Below are positions 1-6,299 of a stretch of 24,192 nucleotides of DNA, one piece after another. The stretch is from NCBI GenBank assembly GCA_910584805.1, contig CAJUCB010000001.1, positions 5,448-29,639 of the forward strand. The letters are read 5' to 3'. The stretch is from an uncultured Oscillospiraceae bacterium (GTDB taxonomy: Bacteria; Bacillota; Clostridia; Oscillospirales; Oscillospiraceae). Every line of letters begins with the position of its first letter. Position 1 is the first letter of the stretch. Below the pieces are notes generated by a model. That model ran no database searches. It had not been told where the DNA came from and saw only the letters and a program-made list of their open reading frames with translations. The position numbers and the translations under genes were made by a program.

Positions 1-33
1 GAGCAACAAAAAATGAACGCGAACCATGACACC

Positions 34-70
34 GCGGCGTCTGCCATTTGGCAGGCGCCGCAGTTTTTTA
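34..70 (+). terminator. Rho-independent terminator of an upstream gene
   Basis: A 12-bp stem (34-45 with 50-61, one G-T pair) closes a 4-nt loop and is followed by a run of seven T within two bases. It terminates rightward transcription from a gene that lies mostly before the window, so spoIIE is probably transcribed from its own promoter. Confidence 0.85.
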
Positions 71-318
71 CCCGACTATTTTGCTTTTCCCATGGGGATT
101 CGCCCGGCGCTTTTGAGAAAATGCCTCCCTTTGCCGCCGAAGGAGGCGGCAGGAGGGGGGTTCTTCGTGAAAGGCCCTCTTTTTCCCCATGCAGGGAACG
201 ACAGCCTTTTTTCCCTCCCAGCACGTATAATTTGGAACCACAAAGCATAGGGCGCATCGAGCCGGACCGCGGGACAGGCTACAGATACACCCCTTTGAAA
301 AACTGGGAGGAATGATTC
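71..318 (+). promoter_or_regulatory. spoIIE upstream region with candidate promoter
   Basis: This 248-base stretch holds no convincing gene. A perfect TATAAT lies at 226-231, but no TTGACA-like hexamer sits 16-18 bases upstream, which would fit an activator-dependent promoter. In Bacillus, spoIIE is transcribed by sigma-A with Spo0A~P. A weak reversed match to the Spo0A box (5 of 7 to TGTCGAA) lies at 197-203. An imperfect GC-rich inverted repeat around 125-165 has no T-run. The spoIIE ribosome binding site GGGAGG is at 305-310. The Spo0A link is inference. Confidence 0.4.
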
Positions 319-2637
319 ATGGCTACAAATGAAAGATTGCGGCGGCTCCGCTTCCCCCAGCGGGATACCGTGCGTATGTCCCGCCGGGCCCTCATGGGGA
401 CGGCGGAGTGCGGGGTGGGCTTCCTGCTGGGGGCGGTGCTGGCTGGGGCGGAGATCTTTGGCCTCTATGCCCCCTTTGGGGTGGCGGCGGTGGCCGCTGC
501 CGGATCGGGGCTCACGGGGCTGAGTACCTTGGCGGGGAGCTGCCTGGGCTACCTCTGCCTAGAGGGCATGACCGACGGGATGCGCTACGCCGCCTCCGGG
601 GTGCTGGTGTACTCCGTGGCCTTTGCCTTCTTTGACGCAAAGCTCTACCAACGGGACTGGTTTATGCCCAGCGTGGCCTGTCTGGTCAGCGCCATGACGG
701 GGATCGTCTGCCGGGGGGGCAAGGGCTGGTATGGGGAGGACCTGGTATATTTCGTCACCGAGGTGCTCTTCACCGGGGCGGCGGCCTATTGCTACCGCAT
801 TGCCTTCCGCCAGTGGCCGGAGACCTTGGAGGAACGGGAACCCCTGGCCCCAGGGCAGGGGGCGTGCTTCCTGATGGTGGCGGGGACGGTGCTGATGTCC
901 CTAGCCCGGGTGGAGATTTTGGAGACCTTTTCCATGGGCCGCCTGCTGGCGGCAGTGGGCACCATGGCTGCCGCCCGGCGGGGGAACCGGGAAGGGGTGC
1001 TGGTGGGGGCCTGCACCGGGGTGGCCCTGGACCTGGCCTCTGGGGAGCCCCCCTATTACAGCATGGTGTTTGCCTTGGCAGGCCTGGCCAGTGGGCTCTG
1101 TTATAAGAAGGGGAAGCTGGCCACCGCCTTGGTGTATGCCCTGGCCACCTGCGCCGCAGTGCTGTGGACCTGGGACGGGGGCAGCCGGATGGGGATGCTC
1201 CTGGAAACCGCTGTGGGGGTGGGGGTTTTCCTGGCGCTGCCCTTGAAACCCCAGGCAGTGCGGGAGGCGGCGGCCCTGCCCCAGGGCGGGGACGAGACCT
1301 CCGCCGTGGTGGCCAGCCGGAAGCTGACGGGGATGGCCGACGCCTTCCACAGCCTCTATGACCAGGTGAAGGAGAGCTTGGCCCCGGAGGCGGCCAATGG
1401 GGAGAACCCGGCGGAGATTTTCACCCGGGCGGTGGACAAGGTCTGCGCCCACTGTACCCTCCGGGGGAGCTGTTGGCAGCGGGACTACCAGGAGACCCGG
1501 GGCATCCTCAACGATTCCACCGCTGCCATCTTGGAGCGTGGCCGGGCCTTGGCGACAGATTTTGCCGGGCGCTTCTCCGACCGCTGCGTCCACTTTCCAG
1601 AATTCCTGGGAGAGGTAAACCGGGAGCTCACCGCGTTCTTGCGCCGCCGCCAGGTTCTGCGCCGGACCCAGGAGAGCCGGAAGGCCCTGTGCAGCCAGTA
1701 CGCCCGCCTGGACCAGTTCATGACCCGGACCGCGGAGGAGGTCTCCGCTGCCCTGACCCCGGACCTGCCCCGGCAGGCGCGGCTGCGGGAGTATTTGCGG
1801 GGGCTGGGCCTGGAAGGGGGCTCGGTGTACTATGACCGGGGGGGCCGCCTCCAGGTGGTGACGCCCCTGGCCCAGGAATTGCAGAGTAAGACTGCCCGCC
1901 GGGATTTGGCCCAGCTTATGGGTACCCCCCTGCGCAACCCGGAGGAGGAGGGGGGGCAGCTCCTCTTCGCCCAGGCGGAGCCCTTCCGCACCACGGTGGC
2001 CATGGCGGGTGCGCCCCGGAAGGGGGAGCGGATCAGCGGCGACACAGGGGTGTGGTTCCGCCGGGAGGACGGGATGCTCTTCCTGCTCCTGTGCGACGGC
2101 ATGGGCAGCGGGGAAGGGGCCCGGGAGGAGAGCAGCCGGGCGGCGAAGCTCATCGAGCGCTTCCTTCAGGCGGGGATGGACCCGGAGGAGGCGGTGGCCA
2201 CAGTGGCCTCTGCCCTGGCCCTCCGGGGGGAGGACATGGGCAGCACCACGGTGGACTTGCTCTCCATTGACCTGTTCTCCGGCCGCTGCTGCGTCCACAA
2301 ACAGGGGGCTGCGCCGACCTATGTGCGCCGGGACCGGCAGATCAAGTGCGCTGTGGGGAACTCCCCCCCGGTGGGGATTTTCTCCAAGGTCCAGCCCGAT
2401 GCCCACAAGTTCCGGGGGGAGACCGGGGACTGGATTGTCCTGGTCACCGATGGCATCCTCTGCGGCCGGGAGGACGGCTGGCTGCGCAGTCTCATCAGCG
2501 GCTATGAGGGGACCAGCCCCGGTGAGCTGGCGGAGCGTATTTTGGGCCAAGCCCAGCAGCTCCACCAGGAGGAGGACGACGGCACCGTGATTGCCGTGCG
2601 CTTGGAGGCGGGGAAGGAGCGGATGATGGTGTCCTAA
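319..2637 (+). CDS. spoIIE: Stage II sporulation protein E (PP2C-type phosphatase)
   Basis: SpoIIE is a membrane-bound serine phosphatase. It dephosphorylates the anti-anti-sigma factor SpoIIAA to release sigma-F in the forespore, and it also associates with FtsZ at the polar septum. The 772-residue product has the expected order: about ten hydrophobic segments (roughly residues 25-310), a central region with a cysteine cluster (C376, C379, C385) typical of the family, and a C-terminal PP2C domain. Metal-binding aspartates are visible in SGD (D575), CDGMGSG (D593) and VTDG (D711), followed by a terminal EDDGT. All catalytic motifs look intact. GGGAGG lies 8 bases before the ATG. It is a stand-alone gene convergent with the next one. 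Confidence 0.96.
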   Translation: MATNERLRRLRFPQRDTVRMSRRALMGTAECGVGFLLGAVLAGAEIFGLYAPFGVAAVAAAGSGLTGLSTLAGSCLGYLCLEGMTDGMRYAASGVLVYSVAFAFFDAKLYQRDWFMPSVACLVSAMTGIVCRGGKGWYGEDLVYFVTEVLFTGAAAYCYRIAFRQWPETLEEREPLAPGQGACFLMVAGTVLMSLARVEILETFSMGRLLAAVGTMAAARRGNREGVLVGACTGVALDLASGEPPYYSMVFALAGLASGLCYKKGKLATALVYALATCAAVLWTWDGGSRMGMLLETAVGVGVFLALPLKPQAVREAAALPQGGDETSAVVASRKLTGMADAFHSLYDQVKESLAPEAANGENPAEIFTRAVDKVCAHCTLRGSCWQRDYQETRGILNDSTAAILERGRALATDFAGRFSDRCVHFPEFLGEVNRELTAFLRRRQVLRRTQESRKALCSQYARLDQFMTRTAEEVSAALTPDLPRQARLREYLRGLGLEGGSVYYDRGGRLQVVTPLAQELQSKTARRDLAQLMGTPLRNPEEEGGQLLFAQAEPFRTTVAMAGAPRKGERISGDTGVWFRREDGMLFLLLCDGMGSGEGAREESSRAAKLIERFLQAGMDPEEAVATVASALALRGEDMGSTTVDLLSIDLFSGRCCVHKQGAAPTYVRRDRQIKCAVGNSPPVGIFSKVQPDAHKFRGETGDWIVLVTDGILCGREDGWLRSLISGYEGTSPGELAERILGQAQQLHQEEDDGTVIAVRLEAGKERMMVS

Positions 2638-2738
2638 TCTGCCCTGGGAGCACTATATACAGTGTTTCTTGCAGTATAGCACGGCCTTTGCGGGACATTT
2701 TCGAGAATTTCGTCGAAGGCAGAATCTAATCTATAAAG

Positions 2739-2773
2739 AAGGCGCTGCCTCATGGAGGTTGAGACAGCGCCTT
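2739..2773 (-). terminator. Terminator between spoIIE and the CAP-domain gene
   Basis: A 9-bp stem (2739-2747 with 2765-2773) continues through one mismatch into 4 more pairs. Read on the minus strand it starts a few bases after the CAP gene stop codon and is followed by TTCTTTAT. On the plus strand no T-run follows, so it serves the minus-strand gene better. The remaining bases 2638-2738 after spoIIE show no gene. Confidence 0.65.
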
Positions 2774-2779
2774 CCCGAT

Positions 2780-3445
2780 TTATTCCCCCCTGGAAGGAAC
2801 AGGGCCGCCTGCCAGGCCACGGCAGGGGTCCCCAGGGGGGAGGAGAACGTGGGATTTGGTGCCGCTGCCCAGCAGCAGCACCCAACAATACTGCCCATTT
2901 TGCAGGAAGCAGCCTGCCCCTGCCTGGGTGTCTGCCTGGCTGAAAAGATTGGCCCGGGTTTCCGGGCTGCGCAGCCAGGCGTGAAGGACGGCGGCAGGGG
3001 AGGCGTTCCCCAGGGCGCGGTTTTCCCCTGGCTCCCCGGCGCAGGGGGCGCCGTTGTCAGAGCGAAAGCGGCGCAGGCCGCCCGGCTGGCCGAGGGTATG
3101 GGTATAGGCTTCTGCCCGCTCCATGGCCTGGGCGGACAGGGATTCAGAATGGTTCAATGGGGAGAGGCCCCGGTCTGCCCGGGCTGTGTTCAAACGCGCC
3201 AACAGCGCTGCCGCCTGGCTGGGGCAGGTCTGCCCGGGGTCCGGCCTGGGGACTAGGTCCTCCCAGGAGGTGGCCCGTTGGAGAAGGGCATCTGCCAGGC
3301 TGTGGGCTGTCTGGGCGGAGGCCACACTGGCGTAGAGTAAGAAATTGAGCTGTCCTGTCCCGCCGCTCCCCTGCGCGGCTAGGGCGGTGGCGGGGAGCTG
3401 GGCTAGGAGGAGGCATAGGGGCAGGAGAAGCCACCGCTTTTTCAT
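2780..3445 (-). CDS. Secreted CAP-domain (SCP/PR-1, YkwD-like) protein
   Basis: The 221-residue product begins with a signal peptide (MKKRW, then a leucine-rich stretch, with a likely cut after ATALA near residue 23), so it should be exported. Residues from about 80 to 200 fit the CAP/YkwD fold: a helix with LLARLNTARADRGLSPL, then GENRA, SPETRANLF and a final strand GQYCWVLLLG. CAP proteins are extracellular and in bacteria are often linked to spores or the cell wall, with no single known activity. The usual cavity histidines are not visible: the SPGHR-type motif reads SPETR, and no SH motif lies before GEN, so the metal site is probably lost. GAAGGA precedes the ATG. It is divergent from the XRE regulator and probably controlled by it. 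Confidence 0.8.
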   Translation of the reverse strand: MKKRWLLLPLCLLLAQLPATALAAQGSGGTGQLNFLLYASVASAQTAHSLADALLQRATSWEDLVPRPDPGQTCPSQAAALLARLNTARADRGLSPLNHSESLSAQAMERAEAYTHTLGQPGGLRRFRSDNGAPCAGEPGENRALGNASPAAVLHAWLRSPETRANLFSQADTQAGAGCFLQNGQYCWVLLLGSGTKSHVLLPPGDPCRGLAGGPVPSRGE

Positions 3446-3467
3446 GAGAATCCTTCTTCCGAAAGTT

Positions 3468-3526
3468 AGTATATATCCGATTCGGACGTATAAACTATTC
3501 TAACATATCCGAATCGGACATACAAT
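3468..3526. promoter_or_regulatory. Divergent promoter pair with two matched palindromic operators
   Basis: Two 11-bp palindromes, TCCGATTCGGA (3476-3486) and TCCGAATCGGA (3508-3518), sit 32 bp apart centre to centre, about three helical turns. Each lies exactly 2 bases upstream of a -10-like hexamer facing outwards: TATACT on the minus strand (3468-3473) and TACAAT on the plus strand (3521-3526). Both would therefore be covered by a bound dimer in the same way. The -35 elements are weak. The obvious binding protein is the XRE regulator encoded just downstream; that link is inference. Confidence 0.75.
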
Positions 3527-3529
3527 AAC

Positions 3530-3538
3530 TTTGTCGAA
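3530..3538 (+). promoter_or_regulatory. Candidate Spo0A box
   Basis: TTTGTCGAA is a perfect match to the Spo0A binding consensus. It lies at about +1 of the predicted plus-strand start site and just before the ribosome binding site of the XRE gene. A box at this place would suit repression. A single 9-base match can occur by chance, so this is only a candidate. Confidence 0.4.
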
Positions 3539-3554
3539 AAAAGAGGTGGGGAAA

Positions 3555-3908
3555 ATGGAGCTTGATTATCAGGCGATTGGGGTGAGGATCCGGCGGTTGC
3601 GGAAGGAGCGGGGGCTGACCCAACAGGCCCTGGCGGAGCGGTCCAATCAAGAGCCATCCAACGTCTCCCATATCGAGCGGGGTGCCACGAAGCTGAGCCT
3701 GCCCACGATGGTGAACATTGCCAACGCCTTGGAGGTGACGGTGGACGACCTGCTGTGCGACAGCCTGGTGGAGTCCAAGGATGCCTTCCGGCGGGAGGCC
3801 ACGGAGCTTTTGGCCGATTGCAGCCATTGGGAGCTGAAGGTCATCACAAGCACCATGCGGGCCTTAAAGGAGAACTTGCGCACGGCGGGGGGGAAGCCCG
3901 TGCCGTGA
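3555..3908 (+). CDS. XRE-family transcriptional regulator
   Basis: This is a 117-residue DNA-binding protein. Residues about 8-62 form a Cro/CI-type helix-turn-helix (RIRRLRKERGLTQQALAE, then NVSHIERG, then LPTMVNIANALEV). The C-terminal half is a charged helical tail without a recognisable sensor domain. The ATG at 3555 is chosen because GAGGTGG lies 5 bases upstream and the protein then begins MELDYQ, normal for the family. An in-frame TTG at 3531 lies inside the putative Spo0A box and lacks a ribosome binding site. It probably binds the two TCCGAnTCGGA palindromes upstream, repressing itself and the divergent CAP gene. Its target set is otherwise unknown. Confidence 0.85.
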   Translation: MELDYQAIGVRIRRLRKERGLTQQALAERSNQEPSNVSHIERGATKLSLPTMVNIANALEVTVDDLLCDSLVESKDAFRREATELLADCSHWELKVITSTMRALKENLRTAGGKPVP

Positions 3909-3928
3909 ATGTGCCGGAGTTGGCGCAA

Positions 3929-3955
3929 AAAAGACCGGGTAACCCCCGGTCTTTT
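3929..3955. terminator. Bidirectional terminator between the XRE gene and aroK-like gene
   Basis: A 7-bp GC stem (3933-3939 with 3945-3951) is extended by 4 A-T pairs, giving TTTT on the plus strand and six T on the minus strand. It serves both converging genes. Confidence 0.85.
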
Positions 3956-3962
3956 CAGTGCG

Positions 3963-3987
3963 TCAAAAAAACGAAGCCTTTTTGACA
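3963..3987. repeat. AT-rich inverted repeat
   Basis: GTCAAAAA and TTTTTGAC form an 8-bp inverted repeat separated by about nine bases, directly after the bidirectional terminator and before the stop codon of the aroK-like gene. It could be an additional terminator for the minus-strand gene or a dispersed intergenic repeat. Confidence 0.5.
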
Positions 3988-3997
3988 GTCCGTTTGC

Positions 3998-4504
3998 TTA
4001 TACATGGTTGGCTTCCAGCGCCGCCAACACCTGGGCTAAGCTGGCCTCAATGTCCTTCCCGCCGCAGTCCACGGTGATGTCGGCATATTGCTGATAGAGG
4101 GGGACCCGCTCCTGATAGAGGGCTTGCAGGGTCTGCCCCGGTTGGAGCACCACCCCCCGGAGCTGTAGGTTCCCCAGGCGCTGGGCCAGGGGTTCGTAGT
4201 CCAGCTTCAAATACACCACCGTGCCCAGGGCTTTCAGGTGGGCCATGGCCTTGGGGCCATAGACCACGCTGCCCCCGGTGGCGACCACCGTCTGGCTGAG
4301 GGCCAGGGTGGCGCAGAGGCTTTCCTCCAAGTCCAGGAAGCCCTGGCTGCCTAAGTTGCCGATGAGATCCCGGAGGAGCTGCCCCTCCTGGGCTTGGATC
4401 AATAGGTCGGTGTCTACGAAGCCAAAACCTAAGGTCTTGGCCAACAGGACGCCCAAGGTACTCTTGCCCACCCCGGGCATCCCGATGAGGATAACATTGT
4501 TCAT
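3998..4504 (-). CDS. Shikimate kinase-like protein (divergent)
   Basis: Shikimate kinase phosphorylates shikimate with ATP in aromatic amino acid synthesis. The 168-residue length is typical, and the P-loop GMPGVGKST (8-16), the DTD motif (31-33) and the TGG turn (76-78) are present, as is a late RVPLYQQYAD segment resembling the family's substrate-arginine region. However, the conserved FRxxE motif reads FLDLE (56-60), so the substrate-binding arginine is a leucine, and the RPLL lid motif reads RGVVL. It may be a weak shikimate kinase or act on a different small molecule, so no gene symbol is given. It follows a small membrane protein gene by 38 bases, probably as one transcript, and ends at the shared terminator. 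Confidence 0.75.
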   Translation of the reverse strand: MNNVILIGMPGVGKSTLGVLLAKTLGFGFVDTDLLIQAQEGQLLRDLIGNLGSQGFLDLEESLCATLALSQTVVATGGSVVYGPKAMAHLKALGTVVYLKLDYEPLAQRLGNLQLRGVVLQPGQTLQALYQERVPLYQQYADITVDCGGKDIEASLAQVLAALEANHV

Positions 4505-4542
4505 AAACAGGGGCCTCTTTTCAAAGGATTCACCCTATTCTA

Positions 4543-4821
4543 TCACAACGGCCAGGAAAAGAAAAGGGCCGCGCCCCACAAGGCGGAGGCCAGCCCACAG
4601 CCCAGGAGGGTAAACAGGATGGGCTGGATCATCCGCCGCCGCCGGCCCTGGGGGGTGTTTTGGAGGATGTATTCGTCAGCCACCCGGAGGGCCTGGCGCA
4701 GTGCCTCCCGTTCCGAAGAGGGGTCTGGGGCCACGGGCTCCCGGAGGAGAAAGATGGCCTCATCAATTTTTGGGGCGGGGGATTTTACAACAACCACTTG
4801 GCGGGTCACACCTTTTACCAT
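4543..4821 (-). CDS. Small hypothetical protein with C-terminal membrane anchor
   Basis: This 92-residue protein begins MVKGVTRQVVVVKSP, has a charged helical middle (ALRQALRVADEYILQ), a basic patch GRRRRM and one hydrophobic C-terminal segment (IQPILFTLLGCGLASALWG). It probably lies mostly in the cytoplasm, attached to the membrane by its tail. The ATG at 4821 is preferred over an upstream in-frame GTG because AAGGGAG then lies 8 bases away. No function is recognised. It is the first gene of a likely two-gene transcript with the shikimate kinase-like gene. Confidence 0.7.
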   Translation of the reverse strand: MVKGVTRQVVVVKSPAPKIDEAIFLLREPVAPDPSSEREALRQALRVADEYILQNTPQGRRRRMIQPILFTLLGCGLASALWGAALFFSWPL

Positions 4822-4865
4822 AACTGCCACTCCCTTCCTGGAAAGTATGGGCAGGGGCGGGGCGG

Positions 4866-4894
4866 ATTATACAAGGGGGAAGGGCCGGATAAAA
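4866..4894 (-). promoter_or_regulatory. Candidate promoter for the small membrane protein gene
   Basis: On the minus strand a perfect TATAAT (4866-4871) is preceded at 17 bases by TTTTAT (4889-4894), a poor -35 (3 of 6). It lies about 45 bases before the start codon. Confidence 0.45.
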
Positions 4895-4912
4895 TGGAAT
4901 GAAACAGACGAG

Positions 4913-4950
4913 AACAGCCCGCCGCGAGAATCTGTCCGCGGCGGGCTGTT
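4913..4950 (-). terminator. Terminator after the 48-aa gene
   Basis: A perfect 14-bp stem (4913-4926 with 4937-4950) with a 10-base loop lies a few bases downstream of the small gene's stop codon. The T content after it is low, so it may also act simply as a stable 3' end. Confidence 0.7.
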
Positions 4951-4961
4951 TGTGGAATCGG

Positions 4962-5108
4962 TTAATCTTCCAGTGTCTTTTGCAGATTGTCCATGATCTC
5001 TTTCAGCTTAGCTTTTTGCTTTTCTGGATCGGTTTCCTGCTCCAAGTCTTTCAAATCGCCCAGCAAAAAGCGAACCCAGCTCTGGAATTGTTTGTCCGTC
5101 ATACCCAT
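4962..5108 (-). CDS. Small hypothetical protein, 48 aa
   Basis: The product starts MGMTDKQFQSWVRFLLGDLK and is predicted to be entirely helical, ending in a charged segment (KLKEIMDNLQKTLED). It is short, but the support is good: AAAGGAGG sits 8 bases before the ATG, a near-consensus promoter lies 48 bases upstream of the start codon, and a 14-bp hairpin follows the stop. Small proteins of this look are often found beside XRE regulators in gut Firmicutes (recollection, not checked), and here a small HTH gene lies just upstream on the same strand. The function is unknown. Confidence 0.75.
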   Translation of the reverse strand: MGMTDKQFQSWVRFLLGDLKDLEQETDPEKQKAKLKEIMDNLQKTLED

Positions 5109-5155
5109 GGTGTATGCCTCCTTTCGGGGCGTCGATGAAATGATCTTCTATTCTA

Positions 5156-5197
5156 ATTATATCATTTCTCACAGGGCATGTAAACAGCTTGTTTATG
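5156..5197 (-). promoter_or_regulatory. Strong promoter with overlapping inverted repeat
   Basis: On the minus strand TTTACA (5179-5184) and TATAAT (5156-5161) are separated by exactly 17 bases, driving the 48-aa gene. An inverted repeat TGTAAACA/TTGTTTAT around 5179-5196 covers the -35 and could be a repressor site. Confidence 0.75.
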
Positions 5198-5251
5198 TGT
5201 GGGTTTGGCTTTTGTTATTATGATTTCCCTTGGGGCCTGTAACCACCTTGG

Positions 5252-5458
5252 CTACTCCTGTTCTTCCACATATTCAATGATATCCTCAACGTTACAATGC
5301 AGGATGCGGCAAAATTCATCAATGCTTACGGTTGATAACGGGAGCCCTTTGCGCATGCGGGTGAGACGGTTGCTGCTAATGTTGTATTTTTTAATCAACG
5401 TGTAGGTTGAGACGTCCCGTTCCTTGAGCGTATTCCAAAATGGCTGATATGAAATCAT
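5252..5458 (-). CDS. Small XRE/Cro-type HTH regulator
   Basis: A 68-residue protein that is almost entirely a helix-turn-helix domain: WNTLKERDVSTYTLIKKYNI (first helices), SSNRLTRMRKG (recognition helix), then STVSIDEFCRILHCNVEDII, ending in the acidic tail EYVEEQE. It resembles the short YozG-like Cro regulators. TGAGGT lies about 8 bases before the ATG. Its promoter region is shared with the divergent 72-aa gene, where CTATA motifs recur, so autoregulation or control of the divergent gene is plausible. Confidence 0.85.
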   Translation of the reverse strand: MISYQPFWNTLKERDVSTYTLIKKYNISSNRLTRMRKGLPLSTVSIDEFCRILHCNVEDIIEYVEEQE

Positions 5459-5500
5459 GGTATATTACCTCAAAACCCATTTTAATATATACGCTTCTTA

Positions 5501-5529
5501 TTGACTATATACTATAAATAGCCTATAAT
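5501..5529 (+). promoter_or_regulatory. Promoter for the 72-aa gene
   Basis: TTGACT (5501-5506) and TATAAT (5524-5529) are 17 bases apart, so this is a near-consensus housekeeping promoter. CTATA occurs three times between 5505 and 5527, which may mark a regulator site in this divergent region. Confidence 0.8.
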
Positions 5530-5571
5530 GCTCCGTAGAAACGACCAATTCATGGGAAGGAGACAAATACA

Positions 5572-5790
5572 ATGAGCATATTGGTGGAGATGGAGACGAA
5601 ACAGTTGAGCGAGCTGCAACAGCACATGGACCAACTGGTGAAATATTATGAATCAGATGTAGCAGCCTTGGGCCGCATGGGAGAATTTGTCACAGGGGAC
5701 GCCTTGAAGTCTTTGGAAGAGCTCATACAAATACGACTAAACCAATTAAACAGTGCCGACAGATTATGGGACATGCTAACACAAAAATAA
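5572..5790 (+). CDS. Small hypothetical helical protein, 72 aa
   Basis: The product starts MSILVEMETKQLSELQQHMD and appears all-helical and acidic, with heptad-like leucines (LQQHMDQLV and LKSLEELIQIRLNQL), so it may form a coiled-coil dimer. AAGGAG lies about 9 bases upstream of the ATG, and a near-consensus promoter precedes it. Codons are visibly AT-richer than in the large neighbouring genes, as in the two small genes to its left. No family is recognised. Confidence 0.7.
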   Translation: MSILVEMETKQLSELQQHMDQLVKYYESDVAALGRMGEFVTGDALKSLEELIQIRLNQLNSADRLWDMLTQK

Positions 5791-5816
5791 GAAGCACAAT
5801 ACCGCCCCACCCCCCC

Positions 5817-5845
5817 AAAAAATGTCACGGCGAAGCCCGTGACAT
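5817..5845 (-). terminator. Second terminator after rpsR
   Basis: A 9-bp stem (5822-5830 with 5837-5845) with a 6-base loop is followed by six T when read on the minus strand. It lies downstream of the stronger hairpin at 5869-5905 and would catch read-through from the rpsF operon. Confidence 0.75.
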
Positions 5846-5868
5846 GCCCCCTACATATCCTTTCGCAG

Positions 5869-5905
5869 AAAAAAACACGCCGCAAACAACCCCGTTTGCG
5901 GCGTG
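5869..5905 (-). terminator. Main terminator of the rpsF-ssb-rpsR operon
   Basis: A perfect 12-bp stem (5876-5887 with 5894-5905) with a 6-base loop is followed by seven T on the minus strand, a textbook rho-independent terminator. Confidence 0.9.
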
Positions 5906-5955
5906 AAAAAAGTAAAAGAAAAGAACAAACTCCCATTACCGAGCACATAAGCTGA

Positions 5956-5971
5956 AGGGTTATATAACCCT
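5956..5971. repeat. 16-bp perfect palindrome
   Basis: AGGGTTATATAACCCT reads identically on both strands and lies between the rpsR stop codon and its terminator. It has no T-run and is not near a promoter. A protein site or RNA fold is possible. Confidence 0.6.
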
Positions 5972-5997
5972 CCGTAACGAAATTAAAGTTCTTTTTG

Positions 5998-6023
5998 CTT
6001 CTTTTTCTTTCAAGAAAAAGAAG
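5998..6023. repeat. 12-bp pyrimidine/purine inverted repeat next to the rpsR stop
   Basis: CTTCTTTTTCTT and AAGAAAAAGAAG flank a 2-base spacer, forming a perfect inverted repeat immediately after the rpsR stop codon. Each arm is purely pyrimidine or purine and nearly mirror-symmetric. Confidence 0.65.
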
Positions 6024-6263
6024 TTAGTCGGTGACGTAAGGCAGCAGGGCGATCTGACGGGCGCGCTTGATGGCCTCCGTCAGCTGGCGCTGGTGCATTG
6101 CGCAGGTACCGGTGGTTCTGCGGGGCAGAATCTTGGAGCGCTCGGAGAGGAACCGGCGCAGCTTAGCGGAATCCTTGTAGTCGATGTGCTCGACCTTATC
6201 CACGCAGAACGTGCAGACCTTGCGGCGCTTCCGGCCGCGGGGACGTTCTCTATCCATAGCCAT
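6024..6263 (-). CDS. rpsR: 30S ribosomal protein S18
   Basis: The 79-residue product is bS18, which pairs with bS6 on the platform of the small subunit. Signature segments are RKVCTFC near the N-terminus, IDYKDSAKLRRFLSERSKIL and RRTTGTCAMHQRQLTEAIKRAR, ending in LPYVTD. A CxxC pair is kept at the N-terminus (CTFC). AAGGAGG lies before the ATG. It is the last gene of the conserved rpsF-ssb-rpsR operon. Confidence 0.97.
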   Translation of the reverse strand: MAMDRERPRGRKRRKVCTFCVDKVEHIDYKDSAKLRRFLSERSKILPRRTTGTCAMHQRQLTEAIKRARQIALLPYVTD

Positions 6264-6299
6264 GGTGGCAAACCTCCTTAAATGATATGTGCTGCCAGA

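Noticed and set aside
13..315. 100-codon frame upstream of spoIIE
   Set aside because: It crosses a terminator hairpin, has no ribosome binding site and ends just before the spoIIE start.
901..2565. 554-codon open frame on the minus strand, antisense to spoIIE
   Set aside because: The GC-rich third positions of spoIIE keep the opposite strand open. The translation is rich in low-complexity His/Gly/Pro/Leu, with no domain or ribosome binding site.
2709..2717. Near-perfect Spo0A box (TTCGTCGAA)
   Set aside because: It lies between two converging genes with no promoter to control; a chance match is likely.
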